From Nymphalis io (lineage: Eukaryota; Arthropoda; Insecta; Lepidoptera; Nymphalidae), in contig NC_065896.1 of NCBI RefSeq assembly GCF_905147045.1, forward strand, positions 8,519,001 to 8,583,000: a DNA stretch of 64,000 bases. The letters are read 5' to 3'. Position numbers and translations under genes: made by a program. Position 1 is the stretch's first letter; each line of letters begins with the position of its first letter. Below the pieces are notes generated by a model. The model was not told the origin of the DNA. It did not search any database and saw nothing but the letters and a program-made list of their open reading frames with translations. This document shows positions 23,420 through 33,400 of this stretch, in pieces.

Positions 23420-26400
23420 AGTGGAATGATCGTCGGTTAAGATTCACGCGTTCAAACCCGGGCGAGCACTACTGAATTTTCATGTGCTTAATTTGTGTTT
23501 ATAATTCATCTCGTGCTTGACGGTGAAGGAAAAAATCGTGAGGAAACCTGCATGTGTCTAATTTCGTTGAAATTATGCCACATGTGTATTATACCAACCC
23601 GGATTGGAGCATCGTGGTGGAATAAGCTCCAAACCTTCTCCTCAAAAGGGAGAGGAGGCCTTAGCCCAGCAGTGGGACATTAACGGGCTGTAACTGTTAC
23701 TGTATAGAAGAAAGTCTGCACATGTGTCAGAGTCTGAAATACCTCGAACTAAGTAACGGATACATGACTTGATGCATATTTTCCGGAAAACTATCCCAGA
23801 CTTCCTTTTTCGTTCCAGTCGGTGATATGTCATAAATTTTTAATATCTCTTGAATAGTTAGAGCATAGCAATCCATGTTCTGAAATTATATAATATATTT
23901 AATCAATGGAGTTAAATATGGTATTTAAAAACAAAGACGGCATTTTAATTAAATTTCATAGATTTTCTAGATTAACAATGAATAGTATTACATTATAACA
24001 TTTTATATATAGTTAATTAGTTTAGCGGTTATCTAGTTAAACACTGCTATCTGAGTACAGAAAGAGTTCTGTAATCATTGATTTACCATATAATTAATAA
24101 ATGAAACATTCATAAGTGAATGCAGCAGTAAGGAAGGCCTCACCATGGTGTCCTTCTCGTACTGGAAGGCGCGGACGAGCTCGCCGAGCGCGGTGGCGGC
24201 GAAGCAGTCGTCGCCGATGGAGAAGGCGAAGGGCTCGCGGTGCGGCTGCACGTACTGGCGCGGCAGGTGCCCCGCCTCCAGCGCGCCCAGCTGCCCCACG
24301 CACGCGCCGCGCGCCAGCGACACCGCCGCGCTCGCCTCCTTGCAGCCTGCCACACGAACTCGCATTACCGGCCTACTCATTCGACGCGGCTGTCCATGAC
24401 CGGTGGTAGTCACTTTCCATCAGTTCTTACATAAAAAACTACCGGGATCTCCTAGATACATTCGGCACTCCCGGGGAGAGCTGCTGTGCGAGACTATAAT
24501 ACAGCCAAGTAGGTGCTTAAGTATTTCTCGATAGAAAAACCAAATAACTTTAATTGGCCAAACAAACAAACAACAACATTTAGTGGGGCTATTCAAGTTT
24601 TTAAAGTAGCTAAGCTATTTAAACATAGCTCGACCAAAACGATAAATAATAAAGTATGATAACTTACCGACCAGCAAACAATCTATGAGTTCCACCATGA
24701 TGGGCTCTATATTCTTTCCCCCGAATATCGCTCTGTGTATTTCGGATCGGTTGTTTTTCAATAATTTGTTCAAGTGCGAAAAAGCGGAGATCTTTATATT
24801 TGGAATATCATGATTCAAATGTTGCAGGTACCACTTTATTTTATCCTGGAAACCGTCCGGCTGTGTCCGTTTAACGTGTTTTTTTATAACTAACTTAACT
24901 CGCTCAGAAATTTTCGAATCTTCTACGAAAAATAAGTCGGATATATGGGAGCTCAGAAGATTTTCATTTTTCAATATAATGTACTGGAAAATTTTATTTA
25001 TTTCGTTTGGAGCGTATTCAAACTGCTGCAGGAGCGAAACGGCAAGGTTCGACAATAGAGGACCTAAGGAAATACTGTCGATATTGTGAACGAACGATCC
25101 CCACGCTTCGGCGAGAATTTTCGGAAATTCCTTTGCCAATGGTAGTGCTGATCTTAGAGTTGCGAGGACTTTAAATCTCAAAGGCGTGAGATACTGGGTC
25201 CCCATCAGCTGCATTATATCCGGAAAGCTTTTTAGTGCTTTGCGTTTAACTGACAAAGCCACTTTGCTATTAACAAGCTTGTGATCGAAATACGCTAAAA
25301 CACCCAAAAATTTTGGATTCAGGAATTCCGCTATTTGTGTAGTACTCATGCTCATGCTATACTGAGGAGTTGACACGTCTGGGTCGTGGCACGCTAGATA
25401 TCTGCACGCGTCCAAAACTTTCTGCGGGTTAACGCAATATTGCAAAAGGAATTCCGTCAATATCACTCTGAAGTGTCTTTTGATTAAATTTATAGTAGAA
25501 GTTTTGGTAAGTTTTTCTATCACATCGTAACACTTCCTGGCTGCTTCTTTAGATTCCGTTAAATAAACGTGAACATATATATGTGGGAATCTTTCGACTA
25601 GGAACTCTGATACAGAACATTGGACAAGAGTTGCGATTTCTTCTATCATAGACGGAACTTCCTTAACGACCGGAGCATAAGGTATAAGATATGGTAGAAA
25701 ATGATGAATATCTTTCGATATAAAATCCCGATATCCAATAAATCCAAATGCTCGTACGACTTTTAAGAGATATACGGCGAAATCTTTACCGTTATATAAA
25801 CTGCATTCAACGAATAGTTTGCAGTAATCTTTTTTGTATCTGTGGTACACTTGATTCGGGGTTTGATTATGAAATTCACATACGTCCCTCAAATCGACAA
25901 TTGCTTTTGGAGAGAGAGAACACAGCGGATGCATTATGTAGTAAATGAGAAGTTTCGTTATGGGAAAAACTAATTTATCATTGCAACATAATCCCAATTC
26001 TTTGATGCAAGCCAGGGTAGTTGCTTGCATGGTATAATCATTGCTTTCCAAGCTTGTACATGTAGAATTTACTAGTAATTTTATAAATAAATTGATAATG
26101 ACATCAATGTTCGAAATCCATTCAGGGTATTTATGACTCTGGAAAAAAAACAATGCTATTATATATCACCTAGTACTTTCCGACGTGGCTTCCCACGTGT
26201 GTGGAGGGATAGAGGCGTTTTGGTGCTAGGTAAAAGTAGCCTATGTCCGTCCTTGGGGTTAAAATTTTAACAAAATCGGTTCAGAGGTTTGACCATGAAA
26301 TATAGATTATTTCCATCGAGGCTTTTTTTTTAATTTAATCATAAATTTTAGAAATGTGTTTCCAAATAATTACTTTTATTTCTATTTAGCACCACCATTA

Positions 26401-29201
26401 GGTGGTACTGCAATAAACCAAAGTAGTCAGGATCAAGACAATTAAGATAATGAAAGCCTCATTTTACTTTTGATGGATTATGAGTGAATATGATGATACA
26501 TACCTGTGTACTGTCAATAAAAGGCTTAAAGACCTTCAGACCTTCTATCAAATAAGATTCGTTAATAATTTTGGTGGAAACTTCAAAATCAAAAATGTAA
26601 TAGTGATTGCATAATCTTCTTACAAGTTTCCAATAGTCATCACCAATTTCTTTGCATATATTCATATTTACAAATTTACCGAATAATTTTTCGAGACCGG
26701 TGAATATTGAAATTTTTTTAGGCGTCATTAAATTTTCATCTGAATGCAAAACCTTGTACTCTTTTTTAACATGAGAACAAAAATCTCGAGATGTGGTTAT
26801 ACTCTCATTCAAGTTATGACAATTAAAACAATTAACACAGATACTTATTATAGAGTTTGTGAAAATTACTTGGCCTATAGGATTTTGAGCGTTTGTTACA
26901 ATGATGCTGTAAGTACCTAAGGACATACAAGCCATGGCCGGTAAGACTTTTAGGATCTCCATTTGCAAATCTATGTCCTTTATCATAAAAACTGGCATCA
27001 AGTTATCTCCAATTATCTTACTAGCAGAAAGCATTTTGTTTATTTGCATTAAAGGATATAAATCTATAACCTGAAAAATAAATAAATTTGGTTCAATACA
27101 ACCTTAGTAGTATGTTATAAGATATATTTACACAATTGCACTCTCTATTGCTGTAGCATTATGATCTGATAAGGTGGAAAATCGGATACAACTAGAAAGA
27201 GTTCAGGTGCAGGACCAACCCTACCGGATTGAAACCAGGTCCTTAAGGTCTGCAACTTTATAAGCTAGCCACTAGGCCTACAAGGCAAGTACATTATAAT
27301 ATAATAAATACTCACCTTTCTTGAGATCGCCAAATCCCTGTTTTTTATCACAGAACTATACAAAAATATTATTATTTTGTTCCATGTTTCATTTGTACCA
27401 GCTTGTAAATATATTTTAGCAATTAATAAATACTTTAATATCATACTCTTTACAGAATCACTAAATAGTAAGTGATGTTCGGAAAATACAGCTGATTTTT
27501 GAAAACATAGTATCTCTAATAATAAATTAGCATCTTCTCTAGTGATGTTTTCACTTAAATTAATTGTACTAAGTACAATATTCATAATTAATTCCATACT
27601 AGCTTCATTGCCAACAATCATACTTTGATGATGTTTTATTAACTTGGACAATGTATGCCATACATTCAAAATATTTTTTCTATTTATTAATTGATAAGCA
27701 CTTTCTCCACTAGATACGGTCATCTTATCTTCAATACTTACTATTTCTAGTATACCTAGAGCTTTATGACACCTTTGTAAATGATAATTAACTAAAAACA
27801 TATCTATGTTTGAGTCTTCACAAGATTTTATGCCATTAATAACAGATAATATTTGAATATAGTACCAATCTTCTCTTAAATTTATAATCCTGTCTGCTTT
27901 TCTGTTCGATTTGATGTGTTTGGCGATATTATTAGAGTAACAATTTGATACTTCATGCAATTGTAAAGGGTCCATCTCCGTTATAATTAATAATTCCTCT
28001 GATAACTTCATCTTACAACTTAACGACAAGCAATACAATTTAAGTTCTTGATGAAATATTGTACTTGTTTTGTTGCGTAGGATTATTGAACAAATGCTAA
28101 CTACACTACTCTCAGAGTCACTGTCATTTTCAATATTTTTTAGAAATTCTAATATAATTGTATTCAAATCATTAAGCAAACTTGTATCAATTTCATATTT
28201 ATCATGAAGAACACTCATGAATTGAATAAGAGCTTCCAGGCTTGATAACAATCTTTGATAAGCGCAAGGAAATATATCATAAAATTTCGAAATAGCATTC
28301 ATATTTATATTTTTAATCAAATTAAGAAAAAAACTAAAACCAATATATTTTAAATCTATGCTAAAATCTTCGATTGCATTTAATACTTGTGCAAAAACAT
28401 CTTTTTCAAGGTCTAGTGTAGTACTATATAACAAACCAGGTGGAATGCTTTCTGATAAGAGTTGCAACACAGAGTCAATTAAAGTTTTACATGTCATGAT
28501 ATTCTCGACCTTAACATAAATGGGGTCCAACTGTATGTCAACATTTGGTATGTCTATTTGTTCAGGTGTAAAATTTTCTAATATGACTTCTTTGACTTTC
28601 CCGTTCGGAAAATCTCTATAGTACTGTAAAAGTGTTATCAAAATTGCATAATATTCTGAATGAAGACTTTTATAAAATGATGCCCCATTTGTACATAAAA
28701 TGTTAAGGATTTTTATTTGTGCCTCCTTACTTGTTGTATGAATTCTGAAAATTACAAGGAACAAATTGAGAACTATTTTAGTATCTGTATATAACCATGT
28801 TTTATATGTGCAAATTTAAAATATTCTAGCAAACAGTACCAATCTTACCTTTTAAGATCATTTACTGAACAGACATAAAATAGTCTACCAATAAGCCATG
28901 TATTGAAAGCACAATAATAAGAATCTGGACATTTTGAAATTCCTGGTCGAGGTACCAATACTTCTGAAAAATCCCTAACATATTTTTTTTAATTAGTTAT
29001 ATTAAAACAAATTAATAACACAACTTAATGTATTATTCACGTAGTTTAAAACGAATTGTCTTACCCTGATAGCTTTAATATGGATGTTAATAGTCTATCA
29101 AGTCCGTCTGCTGCATGTTCCAAATTGTTAAATAAAACAAGAGTAGGTGCATTAAACATCTGCCATACCGTGAAGGGACCATCATTACTATCGTCTTCCA
29201 T
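10373..29201 (-). CDS. ATR: ATR serine/threonine protein kinase (mei-41 orthologue), complete, 29 coding exons
   Basis: ATR is the PI3K-like kinase that, with ATRIP, is recruited to RPA-coated single-stranded DNA and signals replication stress. Coding exons, 5' to 3': 29201-29065, 28974-28849, 28744-27316, 27070-26504, 26138-24668, 24346-24144, 23879-23743, 23247-23158, 22908-22724, 22645-22530, 22072-21969, 21799-21609, 21059-20920, 20273-20118, 19661-19435, 18708-18555, 18137-18027, 17041-16875, 15932-15803, 15330-15167, 14989-14833, 14582-14343, 13949-13712, 13062-12817, 12504-12348, 12070-12006, 11582-11399, 10981-10795, 10501-10373. All introns are GT-AG, phases agree throughout, and the total is 7,608 nt (2,535 residues plus stop), close to the length I recall for fly mei-41 and slightly shorter than human ATR. 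The start is MEDDSNDGPF. Family markers are GSDGKAYIIMLKPRDDLRKD, GLGDRHGEN, VHVDFN and the C-terminal CQMYIGWGPFL. The donor after exon 21 (GTCAAT) is weak, but the protein join matches the family. Confidence 0.96.
10630..10768 (+). repeat. Decayed lepidopteran interspersed repeat
   Basis: The phrases 'gtctgggtaggtaccactt' and 'ggtggtggtcactgaccttc' are decayed forms of words found better preserved at 12655-12805 and 17080-17255. It lies in the ATR intron between exons 28 and 29, and its edge falls 27 bases from the exon 28 donor. Confidence 0.45.
11165..11262 (+). mobile_element. Decayed SINE tail fragment
   Basis: The words 'gtggagcagcctgttgg', 'cttctcctctgg' and 'gcctagcagtgggacatata' match the 3' half of the SINE at 32633-32942 with many changes. 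It lies in an ATR intron. Confidence 0.55.
12132..12165. repeat. Perfect 34-bp palindrome in ATR intron
   Basis: The left half AACAAAGTAGCATATAT (12132-12148) is followed at once by its exact reverse complement (12149-12165), with no spacer. The outer 12 bases of each arm are not simple-sequence, so this is more than a TA run. It lies between ATR exons 25 and 26, 62 bases upstream of the exon 26 acceptor. Confidence 0.9.
12655..12805 (+). repeat. Lepidopteran interspersed repeat
   Basis: The words 'ggtggcgcattggcgatgca', 'gggcagtggtgaccactta' and 'ccatcaagtggccg', followed by a short A-rich tail, form a unit I recognise from many lepidopteran sequences. It is a short non-coding dispersed repeat of uncertain class. 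A fragment in the opposite orientation lies at about 14018-14082. Confidence 0.6.
14018..14082 (-). repeat. Fragment of the 12655-12805 repeat family
   Basis: The words 'cacactcatagacatttgct' and 'taagaaatat' match the reverse complement of the middle of this family. It lies in the ATR intron between exons 22 and 23. Confidence 0.4.
16143..16440 (-). mobile_element. tRNA-headed SINE (butterfly family), near full length
   Basis: On the minus strand it begins 'tagccgagatggcctagtgg' (A-box region) with B box 'gggttcaaacccgggc'. The body follows with 'catctcgtgcttgacggtga' and 'gcatgtgtctaatttcattg', and the tail is 'cactgctgtgctaaggcc' in reverse. It lies in the ATR intron between exons 18 and 19. 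The family resembles the SINE called Metulj in butterflies; the name is from memory. Confidence 0.85.
17080..17255 (+). repeat. Lepidopteran interspersed repeat (lactim-like GC phrase family)
   Basis: The words 'taattacactggctcactca', 'cttcaaaccggaacacaaca' and 'gtgggtggtacctacccaga' run without a gap. I recognise this as a common moth and butterfly repeat. Class uncertain (SINE- or MITE-like). It lies in the ATR intron upstream of exon 18. A decayed copy lies at 55050-55165. Confidence 0.6.
17310..17465 (+). repeat. Lepidopteran interspersed repeat fragment
   Basis: The words 'tgcggtttaacccgcgtgc', 'ttcatgatgatcggttgaat' and 'aacgcgaaagcgtaacaaa' belong to the group of dispersed repeats also seen at 26165-26310 and 51310-51480. 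Non-coding; in an ATR intron. Confidence 0.5.
17521..17768 (-). mobile_element. tRNA-headed SINE, head missing
   Basis: Same family as 16143-16440: the tail words 'gtcccactgctgggctaagg' and 'gacacatgcaggtttcctca' are clear. It stops just after the B box ('gggtttgaacccacg'), so the 5' end is truncated, as incomplete reverse transcription produces. In an ATR intron. Confidence 0.8.
18470..18537. repeat. (TA)n microsatellite, about 34 units
   Basis: An uninterrupted TA run. Its right edge is 16 bases from the donor of ATR exon 16 (exon end 18555), so it begins almost at the 5' end of that intron. Confidence 0.95.
18927..19231 (-). mobile_element. tRNA-headed SINE with 13-bp target-site duplication
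   Basis: Full-length member of the same SINE family. It is flanked by a perfect direct repeat TTACTTGAGTCCG at 18914-18926 and 19232-19244, which fixes the insertion limits and shows LINE-driven retrotransposition. It lies in the ATR intron between exons 15 and 16. Confidence 0.93.
20501..20771 (+). mobile_element. tRNA-headed SINE, second family, full length
   Basis: The head 'gacgagccggttggcgtggt', A box, and B box 'gtgggttcgattctcaccc' are followed by the body word 'gacatttgtgtgcatgaaca' and 'gatcagatggccgtgtga', and an (ATT)n tail at 20755-20771. It lies in the ATR intron between exons 13 and 14. Its head is shared with the fragment at 9229-9357. Confidence 0.88.
21085..21350 (+). mobile_element. 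LINE 3'-end fragment
   Basis: The frame starting near 21098 reads GKRSIGRPTKRWADDIVKKA, then GQEWMILARDRGFWKEKKEAF and ends in a stop at about 21258. This is the C-terminus typical of RTE-like endonuclease-reverse transcriptases (GRP..RW.DDI..A...W...A.DR..W). The 3' UTR follows to about 21350. It is severely 5'-truncated and lies within 30 bases of the ATR exon 13 acceptor. Confidence 0.75.
22225..22498 (-). mobile_element. Old, decayed SINE of the butterfly family
   Basis: The order of words matches the SINE at 16143-16440 with heavy divergence: 'aatgtcccacatctggac', 'acacatgtggcagagtttca', 'cttcctccaccgccgagca', and a head-like end 'catagcacttaactatgccggcta'. In an ATR intron. Confidence 0.55.
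23297..23416. repeat. (TA)n-rich microsatellite
   Basis: A long TA run with interspersed 'catata' and 'gtata'. It sits in the ATR intron between exons 7 and 8 and directly abuts a SINE copy. Confidence 0.92.
23424..23703 (+). mobile_element. tRNA-headed SINE, head partly missing
   Basis: It starts within the tRNA-like head ('gatcgtcggttaagattcac') directly after a TA microsatellite, continues through the body, and ends 'gtgggacattaacgggctgt' plus 'aactgttactgt'. Its 3' end is about 40 bases from the donor of ATR exon 7. Confidence 0.82.
24390..24440 (+). repeat. Short fragment of the 12655-12805 repeat family
   Basis: The words 'tccatgaccggtggtagtca' and 'ctttccatcag' match the central part of the family. 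In the ATR intron upstream of exon 6. Confidence 0.4.
26165..26310 (-). repeat. Lepidopteran interspersed repeat fragment
   Basis: The words 'gcctatgtccgtccttggg' and 'caaaatcggttcagaggttt' match the family seen better at 51310-51480 (compare 'aaggacggacataggc' there). It lies next to the ATR exon 5 acceptor. Confidence 0.5.
27170..27285 (-). mobile_element. tRNA-derived SINE head fragment, third family
   Basis: On the minus strand 'taggcctagtggctagctta' resembles an A box region and 'cctggtttcaatccggtagg' a B box, followed by 'gttggtcctgcacctgaact'. This layout is a tRNA-like SINE head, distinct from the other two families here. In the ATR intron between exons 3 and 4. No functional tRNA cloverleaf is claimed. 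Confidence 0.5.
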
Positions 29202-30466
29202 AATTGAGTAATGTTGTTTGTTCTATATAAATAATGAAATCTAGTTCATATTGTTAATGCTTACTGAAGTATATATTAATAAACAAAAGCATACTTAAAG
29301 ATAAACGTGATTAACTCATAACTAAAGATATAAATTGTAAAGTGACTAATCTAACTTCCAATCCCAATGTCATTTAATATGTATTATTTTGTGTTGAAGT
29401 TTATGTCAAACATTGAAACTCCCGCGAAATACCTAAGTAACATATGTTCAATGTTCCTATTTTATATATTGTTCAAATATCTATGGTATATTTGTAATAG
29501 ATAGAATTATATATTGTCTGTTAAACAATAATTTATAATGATGTTATGTACATCATTTTAAATTATTGTTTATAAAATAAACTAAAAAAATATTACACAT
29601 TAACACACTTACACATTGTTTTACATGAAGTGTAATTGTATGTTGTAATGCAACTTAAAACCCAAACTTTAATCCAATACATAATTTGATCCTACAGAAC
29701 GCAATGATCTAAAATTATTTAAAATGCACCTTTACATGTCTTTAAGAAGATTTAAATAAAAAAAAATTACTTTTTTTGCACTAAAATAATCTTTAAATGA
29801 TTATTGATGAATCTTTGAATAATTATAACATGCGTGAGAAAAATATGATTATATCATGTAAACTTTTTTATTATAAATAAATCAATTTAGGCGGTCTCGT
29901 TTATTTCTTGCCCGTCCGAGTTTTGACTGTGTGGCCCAATCGTTATTGCGGGCAACTATTTTGCGTTGATAATTTTGTATTTATTTTATCCCTCTTTGTG
30001 ACTTGACGCCCCAAATACATTTTTTCACTTATAATACATACATTAGAACGATTATTAATATATTATTTTATGCTAAAATAAAATAGACTAACAAATAATC
30101 TACCGAAAGTTGATCTTATGATTGCGGATTCTTTATCAAATTACGCGAAATATTTTAGTAAGATTATTATTATTGTTTATTTTAATCTTTTGTTAATGCA
30201 GATTGATCATAACTGTGATCGCCAATAAGTCAACAAAACGTAATGTCTATTTAAACTTACTTATTTTTTATCGAGATATGAAATATAATCTGGCTTTATA
30301 GACTATTGATAATAAAAATGACGTTCAAAATGACCAACATCCAAGAAACAAAATAGAAATAAGAAAATTGACAAAGTGAGCTGTCATTTTTCTGTCTATT
30401 GAAGAATCATCATAGTTGATTTTCTAAAACAAAAGTTTGTTGCTGTAAACCTTAATACTATTAAAT
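29202..30466. promoter_or_regulatory. Divergent intergenic region between ATR and Hrs
   Basis: The 1,265 bases separating the start codons of ATR (minus) and Hrs (plus) must hold both promoters. It is AT-rich. No TATA box or initiator could be assigned with confidence. No repeat copy was recognised here, in contrast to the introns on either side. Confidence 0.5.
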
Positions 30467-33400
30467 ATGTTTCGTACTAGTAATTTTGACAAGTTACTCG
30501 GTTAGTATATTAAAATTGTGTTTAGTAGTTTCTATTAATAGTTCCAAGATTTCTTATGTTATCTTACTCATAACATTAGTCAATGATTATTTTATCTAAT
30601 TTTCATCACTTTCTTTTTTGTTGTATACAGAATTCAGTGAAAGGTTCCTTTTGTTTAAAAATATATATATATATATATTATTTAAGTATAAATATTTGCA
30701 ATCTTTGTTGATATGTTGAAATATTTTCTAATTTGTTCTAGATAAAGCGACAAGTAATCTACGCCTAGATCCCGATTGGCCCTCTATATTACAAATTTGT
30801 GATTTAATTAGACAAAATGATTGTTCGTGAGTAAATTTTGAATATCTCTTCTATTGTCATTTATCCAATGGAATGGATTATTTCAATGTCATATCAATTG
30901 GGTTTGTTTCTTATTTAGTTATTATATTTTTAGACCAAAATATGCAGTTGGTGCTGTGAAAAAGAAACTATACTCTTCTAATCCTCACCAGGCTATGTTT
31001 GCTCTCCTGGTTCTTGAAAGTATAGTAAAAAATTGTGGTAAGAAAATTTTTGACATCCTTTAATTACAATTTAACTGGGGTTAACTGTTTTAAAATTACC
31101 AAAAATACAAATTGTTTCTTAACAGTAATACAAAACCAGTGACTTTTTTAAAATTATAAATTTAAAAAAAAAGACTTGCAATATACTGACTGTAGAATAA
31201 TTGATGCCTCATATTAAGAAAAAATAATAGCAATATAATAGTTTTTATTCATCATAGGTTCAGGAGTTCATGATGAGGTGGCTTCAAAGGTTTTCTGCGA
31301 GATGCTCCGTGATTTGGTGAAAACGACTCAAAACGAAAACTTCAAAACCAAGATTCTTGAATTGATTCAAGCTTGGGCATTTGCATTCAGAAATAATCCT
31401 AAATACAGAGCTGTTCAGGTTAGTAAACAATTTTCATGTACACATGAAGAAGTAAAAAAAATTGAATACCTAATTATGTTGTGGTTGTTAGACCGCACAT
31501 CCTGCAGGTCTGCCCTTCATCTACTTACTATTTACACACTTTGACTATTTACACAACACCAGTGGTGAATCGACTGACGCACAGAAGGCTTAGCAGGAGC
31601 TAGAGTGGAGTCACTAAAAAAATACCCATATCTATTAGGTTGTACTGGATTTCCATCCAAGTTGATTTGCCACAGTATGAACAGTTCAGTTTACACTACT
31701 ATCGTTAACCAGTACTTATAAACATCACTAAACAGTTAATAATATTAAGTGGGCTTAATGTATTCCTTGGATGTTTAAGAGTATTCTTTCTTTTTTAAAT
31801 AATTACAAAATTTTAGTTTTTCATAGAGTCCAGTAGCAGGACTTGAGGCCTTAGGTTTATTGACTATACTTTATGACGAATCTTAACAAAGTTCTTCTTT
31901 TGTATCCGTGCCTATCTTTTAAAAGACAAATGTTTTTTGTTCTATCTCTTTTTTAAATACCTTGTTTTCCAATAGGAGCAGGTATATAAATATCTAACAC
32001 AAAATATATTAAATAATCTGAAAAGATATATTACTTATAAGAAAAATATAGTGTAATAAAAATATGTTCATAAAAATATCAATTTTGGTTAAATCTAAAA
32101 AGTCTTTATGCTCATTATTAACAATAGATTATTCTTGTTTACCAAAAGAATGACAAGGTGCAAACAAATATCTTTGGTAAGTATATTAAATAATCCTTTC
32201 AGTAATCCAGCAAGCCCTACAGGATTCATTTAATAATTAACATATGATTATCCTACATTGAAGAGACCATATTACCGTGATAATCATATATAAAATATGT
32301 AATATTTTATTATTACTTAAAGATGCGCTCGATAAACCATATTAATTTTAACTCACGATTATACTACTCTTACTAAACTTTTATATAAGTACTTATTTAT
32401 TTTAGTTTACTGAGTCTATCTATTCTAAACGGAAAAATTTACGTTCCGATCGTTTAAGTGTTTCGGCCCGATCAAAGTGTTAGCGTAGTGTATTATGTAT
32501 CAATATTGAGTTTGGAAGTCATTGCGAATGTGTTTGGAAATCTTAATAATCAATAACATGGCGAAAAACAGATATTAATTATCGCATCTGATCAAATTTT
32601 ATCATTTAAACATTTTATTGATACTTAGAAAAGCCGAGATGGCCTAGTGGTTAGAACACGTGAATCTTAACCGATGACCGTGGGTTCAAACCCGGGTAAG
32701 CACCACTGAATTTTCATGTGCTTAATTTGTGATTAAAATTCATCTCGTGCTTGACGGTGAAGGAAAACATCGTGAGGAAACCTGCATGTGTCTAATTTCA
32801 TTGAAATTATGTCACATGTGTATTCTACCAACCCGCATTGGAGCAGCGTGGTGGAATAAGCTCTAAAACCTTCTCCTCAAAAAGGGAGAGGAGGCCTTAG
32901 CCCAGCAGTGGGACATTAACAGGCTGTTACTGTTACTGTAGAAATTCTAAAAACTGTTACACGTAGGTACACAATGGTTGTAAGTTGTTCTAAATGAATT
33001 TCGTTTAGCTCGGCCTCAAAATCAAAACACCAGTAGTATTTTGTCTCCTCGTCTTCCATAATGACAAGAAGTTTTGCTTCGACAAGTACTGGTGACAACA
33101 CTACGAAAAACCCTAATATACCTACTTGATGGTAGACCAAGTAAGTATATTATAAAGTGTCTCAAACGTAGTAATTATATTCAATTGTTGATTATTTCCC
33201 ATACTTGGAACATTCAATTCATAGTAATAATAACGTTCTTTTGTCTTAATCTTGCATTTGGAATACTAATTATAATTGATTTTTGTGCTAAAACAAATGA
33301 CAGCAGTGTTGATGTAAAGAAATGTTCATAAATTCTACATAAAGATGTTTTTTTATTTATTTCTTCAATTACTGATTTTTTCTTAAAATAATTATTTTTT

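Larger units (their letters stand above)
24668..29201 (-). other. ATR: ATR exons 1-5: N-terminal HEAT-repeat region and UME segment
   Basis: These exons encode residues 1 to about 1243. The chain is leucine-rich and helical without catalytic motifs, as expected for the HEAT solenoid that docks ATRIP and substrates. Exon 3 (1,429 nt) and exon 5 (1,471 nt) are far larger than the rest. The end of exon 5 (around KISAFSHLNKLLKNN and IFGGKNIEPIMVELIDCL) fits the UME domain of the ATR subfamily. Exon 3 is strongly AT-rich with many Ile, Asn, Lys and Ser residues, unlike exons 6 and 20-22. Confidence 0.85.

Noticed and set aside
23148..23447. Minus-strand ORF with Tyr-Ile repeats as a gene
   Set aside because: It is ATR exon 8 read through its acceptor into a TA microsatellite; only 23158-23247 is coding.
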